The notes beneath the pieces were generated by a model. The model was not told the DNA's origin. It did no database searches and saw only the letters and a list, made by a program, of their open reading frames with translations. DNA of 64,000 nucleotides from Nitzschia sp. pyKryTriq1 (taxonomy: Eukaryota; Bacillariophyta; Bacillariophyceae; Bacillariales; Bacillariaceae). The number at the start of each line of letters is the position of its first letter. Positions within the stretch are counted from its first letter, which is position 1. The translations under genes were made by a program, and so were the position numbers. Shown here in pieces: positions 30,277 through 40,367 of this stretch. The DNA is taken from assembly GCA_956465555.1 (NCBI GenBank), contig OY101131.1, positions 509,469-573,468 of the forward strand, in the 5' to 3' direction.

Positions 30277-30480
30277 TTATTTCATCTTGTCAGCATTCGA
30301 GTTGGGACCCACTCGCTTTCCTCCCATACCCGTTACGACATTGACATAACGACGGTTGTATTGAAGTCGCTTCTTGGCGCGGCCTCGTGGCTGTTTCTTC
30401 TTTGCTTCTCCCTTTTCTACCTTGGGGGTTTGTCCCTTGACTTTACCGGCACGTGCCAACGATCCGTGAACTTTTCCCAT
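30277..30480 (-). CDS. RPS30: 40S ribosomal protein eS30
   Basis: 67 aa, beginning [20 protein letters not shown] and containing [18 protein letters not shown], the highly conserved body of eS30. The protein belongs to the small cytosolic ribosomal subunit near the mRNA entry/decoding region. The length is a few residues above the usual about 60, from a longer C-terminus ([15 protein letters not shown]). There is no fused ubiquitin-like domain, as found in the animal FAU precursor: the ATG at 30480 directly begins the ribosomal part. No intron is needed. Confidence 0.97.
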   Translation of the reverse strand: MGKVHGSLARAGKVKGQTPKVEKGEAKKKQPRGRAKKRLQYNRRYVNVVTGMGGKRVGPNSNADKMK

Positions 30481-31294
30481 TGTGTATAGTTTCTACAATG
30501 ATAACAGCAAAAAACCTGAAAGAAGAATGCAAGGAGCAGAGAAAGAATGTGAGAACAGTGGCTCTTTCTTTCAGCTACATCAGCAGTATCCTCGGCGGCA
30601 ACAACCGCACGGTAACGTGCCCGCAGTTAGTCAGCAGCCGAAGCACCGTTCCACTCAAAATCACTTCCACAAACTCATTTTCTCCGGGACTTTCGCCCAA
30701 GCGACTTTCCGGCACCCATCTTGCAACTCAAAGGGTCCAAGACAAGAACAAACACAACTAGTCACACCAAGTTTCTTCGTCAGGTCCACCATGGTGAAAC
30801 GCACCTTCTCGTGTATTTCGAGTGGGATGATAGAACTGGCGGCGTTCGGCCCCGGAGCCGCAGCCACCGTAGAACGAGTACTAGCCTCTACGGAATGTCA
30901 TCCTTCGATGGTCGAGAAGTGTGTGGCTCTGCACGGTCTTGTCCTGATTGGATTCCACGTGGAACTAAATTTAGTAGGAAGGTATGTAGCCTGATGCGAA
31001 ATTTCGAATCAAGTGAGTCGCCGGGAAGCATTCAATTTTCCGCCTGTCCGGCGACAGGGATGTCGCTAAAATTCGGCAGGCGGGTAAAAACGACGAAGCA
31101 GCACGGCGACGATGACGATGATACTTTCATTATGTCATCAGTTTCCATACCGGTATCACACATGGTACCGGTACGAGTACTGTAATCAAGTTATCATATC
31201 AACCATCCCTACAGCATATATTCCAGTAGCCAACACTGGTAGACCCAAGGAACTTTTCGCACTGAAGCATCAATCAAGAATTCATTCACTCACC
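30481..31294. other. Divergent spacer between two ribosomal protein genes
   Basis: 814 bp between the start of eS30 (minus) and of bS16 (plus). It must contain both promoters. Frames on the plus strand cover much of it but lack similarity. GTACCGGTAC-type words occur near 31150-31180. Confidence 0.55.
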
Positions 31295-31612
31295 ATGGTG
31301 GTTCGGTTGAGATTACAGCGATTTGGGCGGGCGCATCGTCCCTTTTATCGACTGGTCGCGGCCAATTCCCAGGCGCCGCGGGATGGGAAATTTCTCGAGA
31401 TTGTGGGAAACTACAATCCCATTGCCAATCGGGCTGGAATGAAGGAGATTCGTCTGAAAGAAGATCGACTCAAGTATTGGTTGGCTGTGGGGGCGCAACC
31501 CTCGACACGGGTCAGTTGGATTCTGGGCAAATTTGGGATCCTTCCGCCACTTCCTCATCACTACAATCCTCAAAAACTAAAGCCCAAGAAAGATCAAGAA
31601 GAAAAGAAGTAA
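31295..31612 (+). CDS. MRPS16: Organellar ribosomal protein bS16 (probably mitochondrial)
   Basis: 105 aa. The ATG at 31295 is chosen because MVVRLRLQRFGRAHRPFYRL is the conserved bS16 N-terminus (family: VxIRLxRxGxKxxPxYRI). It continues with SQAPRDGKFLEIVGNYNPIA, LKEDRLKYWLAVGAQPS and a lysine-rich end. The protein binds 16S-type rRNA in the small subunit of a bacterial-type ribosome. Because the gene is nuclear, the product works in the mitochondrion or plastid. In other eukaryotes nuclear bS16 with a self-targeting N-terminus is mitochondrial, so that is the likelier choice; the in-frame upstream codons show no convincing presequence. Confidence 0.93.
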   Translation: MVVRLRLQRFGRAHRPFYRLVAANSQAPRDGKFLEIVGNYNPIANRAGMKEIRLKEDRLKYWLAVGAQPSTRVSWILGKFGILPPLPHHYNPQKLKPKKDQEEKK

Positions 31613-31968
31613 TGGGTGTAAAATTCAAGGTCGACGAGAGAAGCGAACGCCAGCTAGCTTCTAGGCAATGATGATATATTGGCTTGAAGGAGGCACCCGC
31701 AAATATAGTACTAGTAGTCGAGAGGAAGACTGGCTTTGCATGCTTGGCATACTACTACTGTATAGATGATTTGGAATCTGAAAGACTATAGCAGAAAGGA
31801 CCCATCCTTTACGTTTATAATTTCTACCACGTATCAGATCACCAAAAAGATCCACGCCAAGGGAATACAGTAGTGCCATCAAAGTGCTGACTTGTACGTG
31901 ATCGATGATCTCATCCGTACATCCAGGTTCATGGAATGGTAGATCGCCCCCAAGAAGAAGAAGAGAGA
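31613..31968. other. Convergent spacer
   Basis: 356 bp between the stops of bS16 and the PIF1-like helicase. No supported gene. Confidence 0.6.
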
Positions 31969-34739
31969 TTACATGGCTTTCTTTTGAAAGCAAGAATACA
32001 GAGTAGTCTGCACACCAGTGGGAGTGACTGTTCTATGTTGTTGCGAAGAGTATCCAGCAGCAGTCGTCCTGCTGGTTGGCAACGGGGAACGGACCATGGT
32101 ACTCGGTCGTTGTTCATTGTATCCCTTCCATCCTTGATAGTTGTCCGACGGTCGATAGTCTGCTACCCAATGGCGAAATTGTTCCGAGTTGGCACGGGCA
32201 TTGGCCGTGGAACTAGCCTCGGTAAACATGTGAAACCATTCGGGATGGTCCAAGATGGGATACCACCACAATCCCGCTTGATCTCGCAAAAAGTCAGAAA
32301 CCGTATTGGCGGCGAGGGCTTGATAAAAGCCGTCGACCAATGGATTCGTTAAGACTGCCCTTGGGCTAAAGTTCCGAATTTGCAGGCCGGCCATGGATTT
32401 GGCCCGGCTCAATGCCACATAGGCCTGTCCGGCTGTGAAGCAGCCTGCCAAGTCGCAGATCAACCAATCGAGAGTACATCCTTGAGCTTTATGAATCGTA
32501 AGAGCCCAACTGAGACGAAGGGGTAGCTGTACGCGGCGGCAAGTTCCTTGACGAAAGAGGGTGCGCTCAAAAGTGGTCGGGACGATGATTTTGGTTTTGT
32601 TGTTCAAGAAGCGCACCAACGGGTACTTGCCCTTTCGGCACATTTTCCAAGTCTTGTCCTTGAAGTGAAAGACCGTGTGGAAGTCGAGTTGTTCATAGGT
32701 CTTGCCCTCAGGAAACAAGTCGGTATCGTCTGGACCCAGCACGCGTTCTTCGGTTCCTTTGAAGTCAAGCAGGACTGGCACCAAGACAAACTTTTCCACG
32801 ACACCCCTCGATCCATTGACAAGTTCGTCTTCGGTGGATATATTTTGTACCAGCATGACTTGCGCTCCAATCTTCAAATCCAAGTTTTTCGTGGCTTGGC
32901 ACTGATCAAAGAATTTGTTCTTGTTGAGATTGGTCTCGACGTACCCTTGTACATGAGACGGTACCTCATCATCCAATTGTACCGAGTCTTCCGCCACAAA
33001 CCGTTTGTGGGGGGTGTTGAGAGACGCCAAGCGTTCTATGCAGAATAGAATGAATAATGACAAAGGTTAGAAATAGTGCAATTTGACGCAATATGGATAG
33101 AGTATGCAATGTACATCGTACAGGTACTGCTGCTGCCTTCGAGCAGTACAAGACGCACCTGCATTTTCTCGATCCGCATTCTTGTTGTTGGTGTAGAGCA
33201 GAGTCGGCAAGAGTCCGGGCGGGATTTCCAACGCAGCTTCCCCAAACACTTGTTTGCGCGCCTCGGTATCTTCCAACGACGTCGAACACTTTTGTACGAG
33301 ATCCTTGACCAGTGCGCTTTCGGGTCGCTGTTCTCGCAAATCCATCAAGGCTTGCACAAAATCGCGATCGGTTTGTCGGTACACTTCGGTCAAGTGGACG
33401 TGACAAAAGTCCGCCTCTCTCCACAAGGCACTTTGAAAGCAAAATGCGGTAGTTTCGTGAATATTGAGAAAGCAATCGGCCCCGGCTTGTTGGGGAGGAT
33501 AGGGAGGCCCTGTGCGGCTGGGTGGTTTGGACAGTGAGAGACTTCCAGGAACCGGTCCCAGTTGGGCAAAATCCCCCACAAAGATCAGTTGAATACCCCC
33601 AAAGGGTTCGAGAGGACGTCGGCGAATCTACAGGTAACAGATGTTGTGAGAGACTTCCTTTAGGAGGACAGCAGTCCAGTCGAGGGCTACACAGAACTTA
33701 CCTGGCGGACGTTCCAATCCAAAAAATCCAAAAAGTCCGCGGACAACATTCCCACCTCGTCAATGATGAGGCATTCGAGTGCTTTCCATTTCTTCTCATT
33801 GGCCGGGCTCCTCATGGTATTGAAATCCGAGGCCCGCATGGGAACTTTGACGCCCGCGAGCGTATGAATCGTTTGACCGTTCAAGCCCAATCCGACGGCT
33901 GCCATGCCGGTCGGAGCACACAGAGCCACCTTTTTGTTCCTCTTGCCCTTCAAAAGCAGACTGCTGCTGCTGCTGCTGCTATTCTTGGCGGCAAATTTTC
34001 TCGATCCGCCGCCGCCGCCACCACCACCACCAAATCGTTCCAGTGCCTGTTCGTAAATCATCTTGGTAACGAGTGACTTTCCCGTTCCCGCGACGCCTGT
34101 CAAAAAGACGTTCTGGTTGTTCATCGCGGCATCTACGGCTCGTTGTTGACAGGCGTCCAGTCGCATCTTGATCTTGATCTTTGTCTGTTGGGTTTTGCTG
34201 TTCGATCGCTGGCGTTTCGTCGGCGACGACTGAGGACGAGAAGGAGATGCGACCACGGCGGCAGCAACAGCAGCAGCGGCTCTCTTCTTCTTCTGGGCGG
34301 GCGACTGGTGTCCTTCCTGTGGACCAAAGTACTTGCTCGTGGTAAGACGAGAAGAATCATCGTTAGTGGTTTCATCTTGCATATTGTCTCCGCTTTCCAT
34401 GGAAACAATCGGGGGAATCGTCATCATTCCCGCGGCAGACTGTTGCTGCTGTCGTCGTTGATACAGTATGGGTTGTCGAGCCTTGTTCGTGGAAATCCAG
34501 CCACCGGTATTGGGTGCCATCAACAACGGAGCAAATTGATTCAAATATCGTTCGGCCTCGGCAATGCTCGAAAAGGATTGAAATTGAGGTTGCGAAATGC
34601 CACGAATGGCTTCTTCCGCGCCGCCAGGGTCGTTCCAACGAAAATAGATCCCGGGACGAGCGCCGCTGGCGACGGCAAAAACCAATCCACGACGGGATTG
34701 AGTGTATTTGTTGTTGCTGTTGTTCTTGCGGGGCGGCAT
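31969..34739 (-). CDS. PIF1-like DNA helicase with RNase H1-type hybrid-binding N-terminal domain
   Basis: Three exons: 34739-33702, 33627-33159 and 33035-31969; introns of 74 bp (phase 0) and 123 bp (phase 1); 857 aa. Residues about 16-69 (AVASGARPGIYFRW, then FSSIAEAERYLNQF) match the small hybrid-binding domain at the start of RNase H1. After a low-complexity linker comes the helicase: TGVAGTGKSLVTK (Walker A, Lys221), APTGMAAVGLG, CLIIDEVGML (Walker B, Asp327-Glu328), then across intron 1 the PIF1 signature IRRRPLEPFGGIQLIFVGDF and QL. Later are ENAERLASLN and the C-terminal motif LSWALTIHKAQGCTLDWL with YVALSRAKSMAGL. PIF1 helicases unwind forked DNA, RNA-DNA hybrids and G-quadruplexes; the hybrid-binding domain fits an R-loop role. 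Whether it acts in nucleus or mitochondrion is not shown. Confidence 0.92.
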
Positions 34740-35316
34740 GATCGGAGTAAAAGTTCAAGTACGCAGTAGTCTAAAACAGTAGAGAATGAATAGGGGCGAT
34801 CAGGAAGATATGACTATGACTGGTGTTATGCTTCATGCATGCTGTATTATGCGAAGAGTGAATGCATGATGTTGTGATGATTATTGTCATGTTGTTGTGC
34901 TGGTTCGCGGAAAAACATGCACCGCAACCAAACCCGCCAGCTGTGGTACTGATTTTACGTAGCTTCTACAGAGGAATTCGGATGCAGCTTTGGCGCGAAA
35001 CGAACAAGCAAACACCGATTGATCGACTTCTTCGACCTCAACAAGACAAATCGGGGTTGTCGATTGCGGATTTTCTTCTCGAGACGAGACTGAAGACTGA
35101 CGACGGCTGACTCCTCCAAGGAGATCAAATATCTAAGAGTATCCATACTGGTTCTGTACTACTTGTAGCCTCTACTACCAGTAGCCTACTGGTATACGTA
35201 CCGTTCAAGTTAGGGAGAGTAGTATTTGTGTATTAAAATAGCAGCTCACATCAGTTTCTTCTCTATGCGCTGTGATTCGTCATTCTATTTTTTCTAGTAG
35301 GTTTGTAATTTTTGCT
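34740..35316. other. Intergenic stretch
   Basis: 577 bp between the helicase start and the end of the next minus-strand gene. Only short frames without similarity. Confidence 0.6.
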
Positions 35317-36429
35317 TTATTGAATGTATCCAGCGAAGATTCTGGCAGCCAAGGGATCCAAAAGCATGCCCAAGACCACCATAATAAAAACTACCACAAA
35401 GAAATTTCGAAATTGCTTCGATTTGCCGTGACGAATTCCTCGGTACGTTTGTTGACTCAGTTCTCGAATAAACAGCAATCCTACACCGACTTCGACTGCA
35501 TCCGTCACCTCACCAATGAACAAATGGTAACTCACAGCGATGCTGGCCGCCAAAAAAGCACAGCAGACTTCAATCCCCGCAAAACAGGCAAACATCATCC
35601 CAAGACCGTGAGGAGCATCCCGAATGGCTCGACCTGCTTGTAGCATATCCGCCGAAAGGAAGATACCCAGCATGAAAAAGGCCACAAAGGCATCCCATAA
35701 ATCTGTATAGTTTGCCTCGCACTGAAAGTTTTCAAAGGGTTCTCCTTCCATAGTGACGCACTCTTGATGCGAAATCATTAGAGGTACTTGGCCCGCTTGA
35801 AAATCCTCAATCGCTTCTTTGGCAAAAAGACGATAGGCAAAGAGCTGAAAAACAATGATCAACGTGCCGACAAATCGTTCCCAAGGACCGGCACGTTTTT
35901 GAGGATTGTCGGCAAATACTGCCCATGCATGAGTCGACTCTCCAAATTCGGGATAATCGCTATCCCCACTGTCCATGCTCCGAGCTTGTCCCAAATAGGA
36001 ATGCAAATCGGGGCGCGCCAATAACAGGCGAAGTTGCTCGATTTCCGCATACGTAAAAGGAGCGGGTGCTCCAGCTGCTGGGCCACCCCCCATGCCCTCA
36101 TTATCGTCACGATGATGATCGTAACCATGGCCCAGAGGGGCCGTTGGCCCCCTTTTGCTGGTATCCTCTTGTAATTGGTCATAATGAAAGTACGCATCCT
36201 GATGAGGATGCGAAGGAAGTGGCTGATGGTGCTGGTTATTGGTCGTCGATGCAGCATCAGTCATACCGCCAGCATAGGGCGCCGCTGCTGGCCCGCTGTG
36301 AGTACTAATAACACTGCTGCTGCCAGAGCCTTCCATCACGCGACGGCCCTGGTGCTGCTCATTGCTGGAAGCAGTTGTTGTTTCGTCGGTCATCTCCACA
36401 TAGTTGCTGTTGTTGTTATTAGCCTCCAT
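35317..36429 (-). CDS. Four-pass membrane protein of unknown function
   Basis: 370 aa, single exon. A disordered N-terminus of about 125 residues (Asn, Ser, His, Gln, Gly rich) precedes a conserved-looking segment (FTYAEIEQLRLLLARPDLHSY split around 125-146). Four predicted membrane spans follow at about 184-203, 244-264, 275-302 and 342-360. The loop between spans 1 and 2 carries two Cys (223 and 237) and an N-glycosylation site (NYT), suggesting it faces a lumen. The loop between spans 3 and 4 is amphipathic and ends in a basic patch (RGIRHGKSKQFRN). I recognise no named family. The N-terminus would be cytosolic. Confidence 0.7.
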   Translation of the reverse strand: MEANNNNSNYVEMTDETTTASSNEQHQGRRVMEGSGSSSVISTHSGPAAAPYAGGMTDAASTTNNQHHQPLPSHPHQDAYFHYDQLQEDTSKRGPTAPLGHGYDHHRDDNEGMGGGPAAGAPAPFTYAEIEQLRLLLARPDLHSYLGQARSMDSGDSDYPEFGESTHAWAVFADNPQKRAGPWERFVGTLIIVFQLFAYRLFAKEAIEDFQAGQVPLMISHQECVTMEGEPFENFQCEANYTDLWDAFVAFFMLGIFLSADMLQAGRAIRDAPHGLGMMFACFAGIEVCCAFLAASIAVSYHLFIGEVTDAVEVGVGLLFIRELSQQTYRGIRHGKSKQFRNFFVVVFIMVVLGMLLDPLAARIFAGYIQ

Positions 36430-37075
36430 TATTATTTTACTGTCAGCCGTGATGGGAGGTGTGGGAGGTGGGAAAGAAGATGATGTAATGCTGTGGTTTA
36501 CGTTCTAGAGTGTACCAGGTACGAAGTCGACATCAACATGAAATGAGATAGAGAGAAGTGGTTTGGTCGTTTTGGGGCGAAGTTGTTGGATACCGGTATG
36601 AGAATGAATGAATATGTACATACCTACCGACCGGTACGAGTATGTTTCGCGCCTCGCTATCTTTGGTCGGCATCCCTCGCTCGCTCTCGCTCGGCATCCG
36701 AGCAAATCAGTTTCTTCAGAGACGTAGATCTTCATAAAAAAGATCTTTACAAGACCAAGACGGCAAGACGTTTTCGTCCGCTTGGGAGAGGTCTCGATCG
36801 TCGATTCCGATTAGTCGTTTCGTGGCGAATTTCAAAAATAGAATTGTTTGAAATACAGCAGTATATGCAGTACGAGTACAATGTACATACGGTAGGACTA
36901 CTGCTGGTACGCGTGTCATTTATTTTTCATTCCTTTTTTGTCGTCACGAAGAAACACAAAACAAAGATAAAGAGTACCGATAAAGATTCAACCCAAGTTG
37001 AGATTCTACCGTACTTGTACTACTCGTACCGGTAGAGGAGTAGACTATACACCTTCATAATCATCGAGTGCTTCG
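36430..37075. other. Divergent spacer
   Basis: 646 bp between divergent starts. Contains GGTAC/ACCGGTA words near 36510, 36590, 36630 and 37020. No gene supported. Confidence 0.55.
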
Positions 37076-38340
37076 ATGATGCGCAAGAAGACGCAAGGGG
37101 AAGAGACGGAAATTTCCGCACAAAAGAAGAATGGCATCAATGTTTGTATCAACGATAAGAGAAAATCGGTGTTCTCTTTGTCGTTGATACTGAATGTTAT
37201 TCTGGCTGGTTGTGTTTTGATTCTTTCTGAAAAGAATACTTTGCCCTCTACTTTTGAGCTCGCCAATTCGAGTGTGACGCTGCGGACTCCAAATGCTGAA
37301 GTGAAAACAGCGGAAAAGAATTGCAATTATTATGGTAATACTACAACAACGAACAAAGTGATCGTGCTGACCGAAGACCGAAAACAACAAGAGCAATTCG
37401 ACAATACAAGGATATGTTCCGTATGGAAAAATCATTGGACACCTCCACTATGCAAAAACGGCAGGGACAGAAATCAACGGAGAACTGGCAGCGCACTACG
37501 AACGAGTGTGTGGTCACAAGGGGTAGGTGCTGCTGGACGGAAAATTCTAATCCCACAGGACAGGGAAAAGAATGTTGTATCGGAATTCGTCAGTTCACCT
37601 CACAATTTTGCCATGTCATCATTCTTTGCATTTCATTCATTCATTCATGCCCAATTTCTTGATATTCTAGATATAGCTACGATTCGGCGAAATTCAATAA
37701 ACGGGTCAAAGAATTCGAAAAGAAGACGGGGAAGACCGATTTGAAACTGGTCGGAGGTTCCGATCTCGTTTCACTATCGAGGAAAGGCTTCAATCGAGGC
37801 CGAGTCCCTCAGGTGATCATGAACGAAATTGGTTACGAAGATTGTGATTTTGTCTCCTTCGAAGCAGCTTGGCAAGGATGGGGCAACAATATAGCTGGCA
37901 TGTGGCCCCTGGAACTGCACGTACCGTGTCGGGAACCATTGAGTCACTTCATGTCGCAATGCAATCATTATAATATCGATTTCCAGTGTAACGATTCCAA
38001 GACGGATGCAGCTTTAACAGCTGAGGTGAAAAAGTGTCTGGTGGATCCCAATCGTTTCAGTCTTGCCTTGACCAAGGTCAAAAATATTACGATGAAATGC
38101 TTCAATCCAATACCCATTGAGCCCTACCTCGAGTATGTGGGACAGTTTTTGCAACGGAAACGAATTGAAACAGAATACGTCCACCGAGATTCGAATACTC
38201 CCCGGAACAAGAATTCGGAATGCATCTGGAAAAATGAAGCGTTTGCGGACCGCGTACGCAAGATTCTTCTGCGCACACAAGGCTACTTTCGTTGGTGCCA
38301 GTCTTGCATGGGGACGAATCGTGATCTCTTGGCTTCGTGA
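37076..38340 (+). CDS. Type II membrane sulfotransferase-like protein (KTAGT family)
   Basis: Three exons: 37076-37334, 37411-37522 and 37671-38340; introns of 76 bp (phase 1) and 148 bp (phase 2); 346 aa. Splicing joins NCNYYG to YVPYGKIIGHLHYAKTAGTE and then HKG to YSYDSAKFNK, restoring one continuous protein from three frames. One anchor spans about residues 32-50. HLHYAKTAGTEING (Lys102-Thr106) resembles the 5'-phosphosulfate loop of sulfotransferases and CREPLSHFMS (210-219) the 3'-phosphate loop (REPxxRxxS; here His replaces the usual second Arg). Several cysteines follow. I recall this family as widespread and multicopy in diatoms. Likely a Golgi enzyme that sulfates glycans or proteins; direct proof of the reaction is lacking. 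Confidence 0.72.
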
Positions 38341-38684
38341 GTCAGTCAGTCAGTTTCGTCCGGCATTCATGTAGCTTGTTAACTCTCAATGCTCTGGCGA
38401 GACGACAAACAAGGAATACCGGTACATTACAATGCAGGACATCTGCTGTTGTACTTGTACAGTATCTTAGAAGAATTTTGTAATACTTATACTAATAATA
38501 TGTATTTACAGGTGGTAGAAAATCAGTTGCATGGCTTGTTTTGTTTGTTTGTGGTTGTTGCATTCTTCATACTACTTTCTCTCTGGCTTTCTGTTTCTTC
38601 TTTGTCTGCTAGCGTAACTGCAGGGGTGCGTGCGACTGTTCGGTATCCGATAGTGGATTGTGTTATGCTCGTATTGAGTGTTAG
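38341..38684. other. Convergent spacer
   Basis: 344 bp with both 3' ends. A stretch rich in GTCA repeats follows the stop at 38340. No gene supported. Confidence 0.6.
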
Positions 38685-40367
38685 CTAGGTGGGACTCTTC
38701 TTTTCATCGGCCGGCAGTGCCTGTTGGATACGCCGAATCAAGTCACTGGTGCTCAATCCTTGCGTACGAGGCAGGGGGCTCGCAATGCCCATTTCCCGCG
38801 GTACTCGATAATAGGGATCGTCCTTGGGATCCGGATACCGCTCCAAATATTCTTGTCCGTACGCCACAACATGAATTTGGTGTTCGTCGAGGAATTCTCG
38901 GGTAATGCCAAAACAGGGCGCATTGGGGATGACTTTGGTAACCGCCTTGCAGGCTTCCACTTCGGCGCAGCGTTCATCGTGGGTCATGATGGGAGGGCGT
39001 TTGTAATTATTGGCGTCCTTGTCGCCGACGACTCCAACAAACAATCGATTACCAAACTGGAGAGCATTCTGAAACAACAATTTGTGTCCGATATGACACA
39101 AATCATAGATTCCATCGCAATATACATTACGGCAACTTGTCAGGAGGGGCATGTTCAAATAGGAACATAAATCGGCAAAGACAGCAATATAGTAGACCAT
39201 GACCAAAGCCAAGATGGTTCCGTGATTCAAGACTGCCGCAAAACTCATCAATACCACCCAAGGATGTAATTCTCGGCCGGCCATTTTGGCCAAGGTGATG
39301 TCACTGGTCAAAACGGCCATGAAAAGGCCGTCCGAAATGACATCGGCTACTTGAATGTAACCGACGGAGGATGACGACGATGGCGAATCGCTATAGTAGT
39401 TGACGTGGAAGAGGAGGGCTGGGAGGACTCGCATCAACAAACTGGCCGACAATCCGAATCGACTCCACCCATGAGGCTTTTCCAAGAGGAGAGATCGAGT
39501 GACAGCGACCAAGTAAATGGTATAGTACGTGACCATAATCAGCTCGCTTCCGACAATATTGGGATCTCTCTTGTACTTTTCTAGTGCTTGTGGGGTGGTA
39601 TTGTTTTCCACTTTTTCCGAGTACAGAATGGATGTGACTATGGTTTCATACAGATGCAAGAGCCACTCCAAACCGACAATCGCGCGCATCGCCAAGAGGC
39701 AGACCGCGGCCAAGAGGACTTCTCCCGGTCCACTCAAAAAATGATACCGCATTCCAGCATTCCGGGAAAAGGCGCTCAGATGCTTCAAAAACAAGACGAG
39801 TTGTGCAATCTGAACGACATGCCACTGCGTCTGCACATTGGTCGCTCCCAGACAGTAGGACGTCAAGAGCGCCAAAAAGACGGTCGCGGCACAGTCGCAA
39901 CTGTACTTGAACAGGACGCCCAAGGCGTTGCGCTGTCGAATACGATCCGCGTGGGCTTCCGTCAAAAAACTGGTAACGCCAAATATCGTAATGGCCACGA
40001 CCGACAACCACGTGCACGCCGACCCGTACATGGCTCCGTACTGATACGTCAAATACCAGGCCTGTCCCAGCGTGCCCAGTCCAAACAGCGACAGCACGTT
40101 GGGCGCCACCGTGGGCGGGACAAACTGCGCCAAGTACTCAAATTGCGGCTGCGTCATGTTGCCGACCAGCGACCGATCCCGCACCTTCTCGTTCCACTGT
40201 CCGAATTTGAACTTTTCGGGCGTCGTCAGAAACAATTCCAACCACCCTTCGGTGGCTCGGACCACCACATTGTTGTGACTCGAATGATCACTGAAATTCG
40301 AACTCGACCCCGGTCGTCGCATGGGACTGCTGCCGTTGGTACTCGTGCTATAGCCATTGGACGCCAT
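38685..40367 (-). CDS. Fused CDP-alcohol-phosphotransferase-like membrane domain and CTP:phosphoalcohol cytidylyltransferase
   Basis: 560 aa, single exon. The N-terminal about 400 residues are a multi-pass membrane domain that opens like choline/ethanolamine phosphotransferases (VAPNVLSLFGLG at 87-98). The C-terminal about 150 residues are a cytidylyltransferase: CDGIYDLCHIGHKLLF with the HxGH motif at 425-428, MTHDERCAEVEACKAVTKVI, DPYYRVPREMG and the family end RTQGLSTSDLIRRI (534-547). Cytidylyltransferases make CDP-choline or CDP-ethanolamine, which the membrane enzyme normally consumes. Here the phosphotransferase motif D-G-x2-A-R-x8-G-x3-D-x3-D is degenerate: at the matching spacing only Ala140, Gly150 and Asp158 remain, and other positions read Thr136, Glu137, Asp141 and Lys154. 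So the membrane half may be an anchor or lipid sensor rather than a working transferase. Confidence 0.83.
   Translation of the reverse strand: MASNGYSTSTNGSSPMRRPGSSSNFSDHSSHNNVVVRATEGWLELFLTTPEKFKFGQWNEKVRDRSLVGNMTQPQFEYLAQFVPPTVAPNVLSLFGLGTLGQAWYLTYQYGAMYGSACTWLSVVAITIFGVTSFLTEAHADRIRQRNALGVLFKYSCDCAATVFLALLTSYCLGATNVQTQWHVVQIAQLVLFLKHLSAFSRNAGMRYHFLSGPGEVLLAAVCLLAMRAIVGLEWLLHLYETIVTSILYSEKVENNTTPQALEKYKRDPNIVGSELIMVTYYTIYLVAVTRSLLLEKPHGWSRFGLSASLLMRVLPALLFHVNYYSDSPSSSSSVGYIQVADVISDGLFMAVLTSDITLAKMAGRELHPWVVLMSFAAVLNHGTILALVMVYYIAVFADLCSYLNMPLLTSCRNVYCDGIYDLCHIGHKLLFQNALQFGNRLFVGVVGDKDANNYKRPPIMTHDERCAEVEACKAVTKVIPNAPCFGITREFLDEHQIHVVAYGQEYLERYPDPKDDPYYRVPREMGIASPLPRTQGLSTSDLIRRIQQALPADEKKSPT

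Noticed and set aside
30482-30994. 170-aa plus-strand frame upstream of bS16
   Set aside because: It starts at a non-ATG codon, and the internal ATG part (30791 on) has no recognisable similarity.
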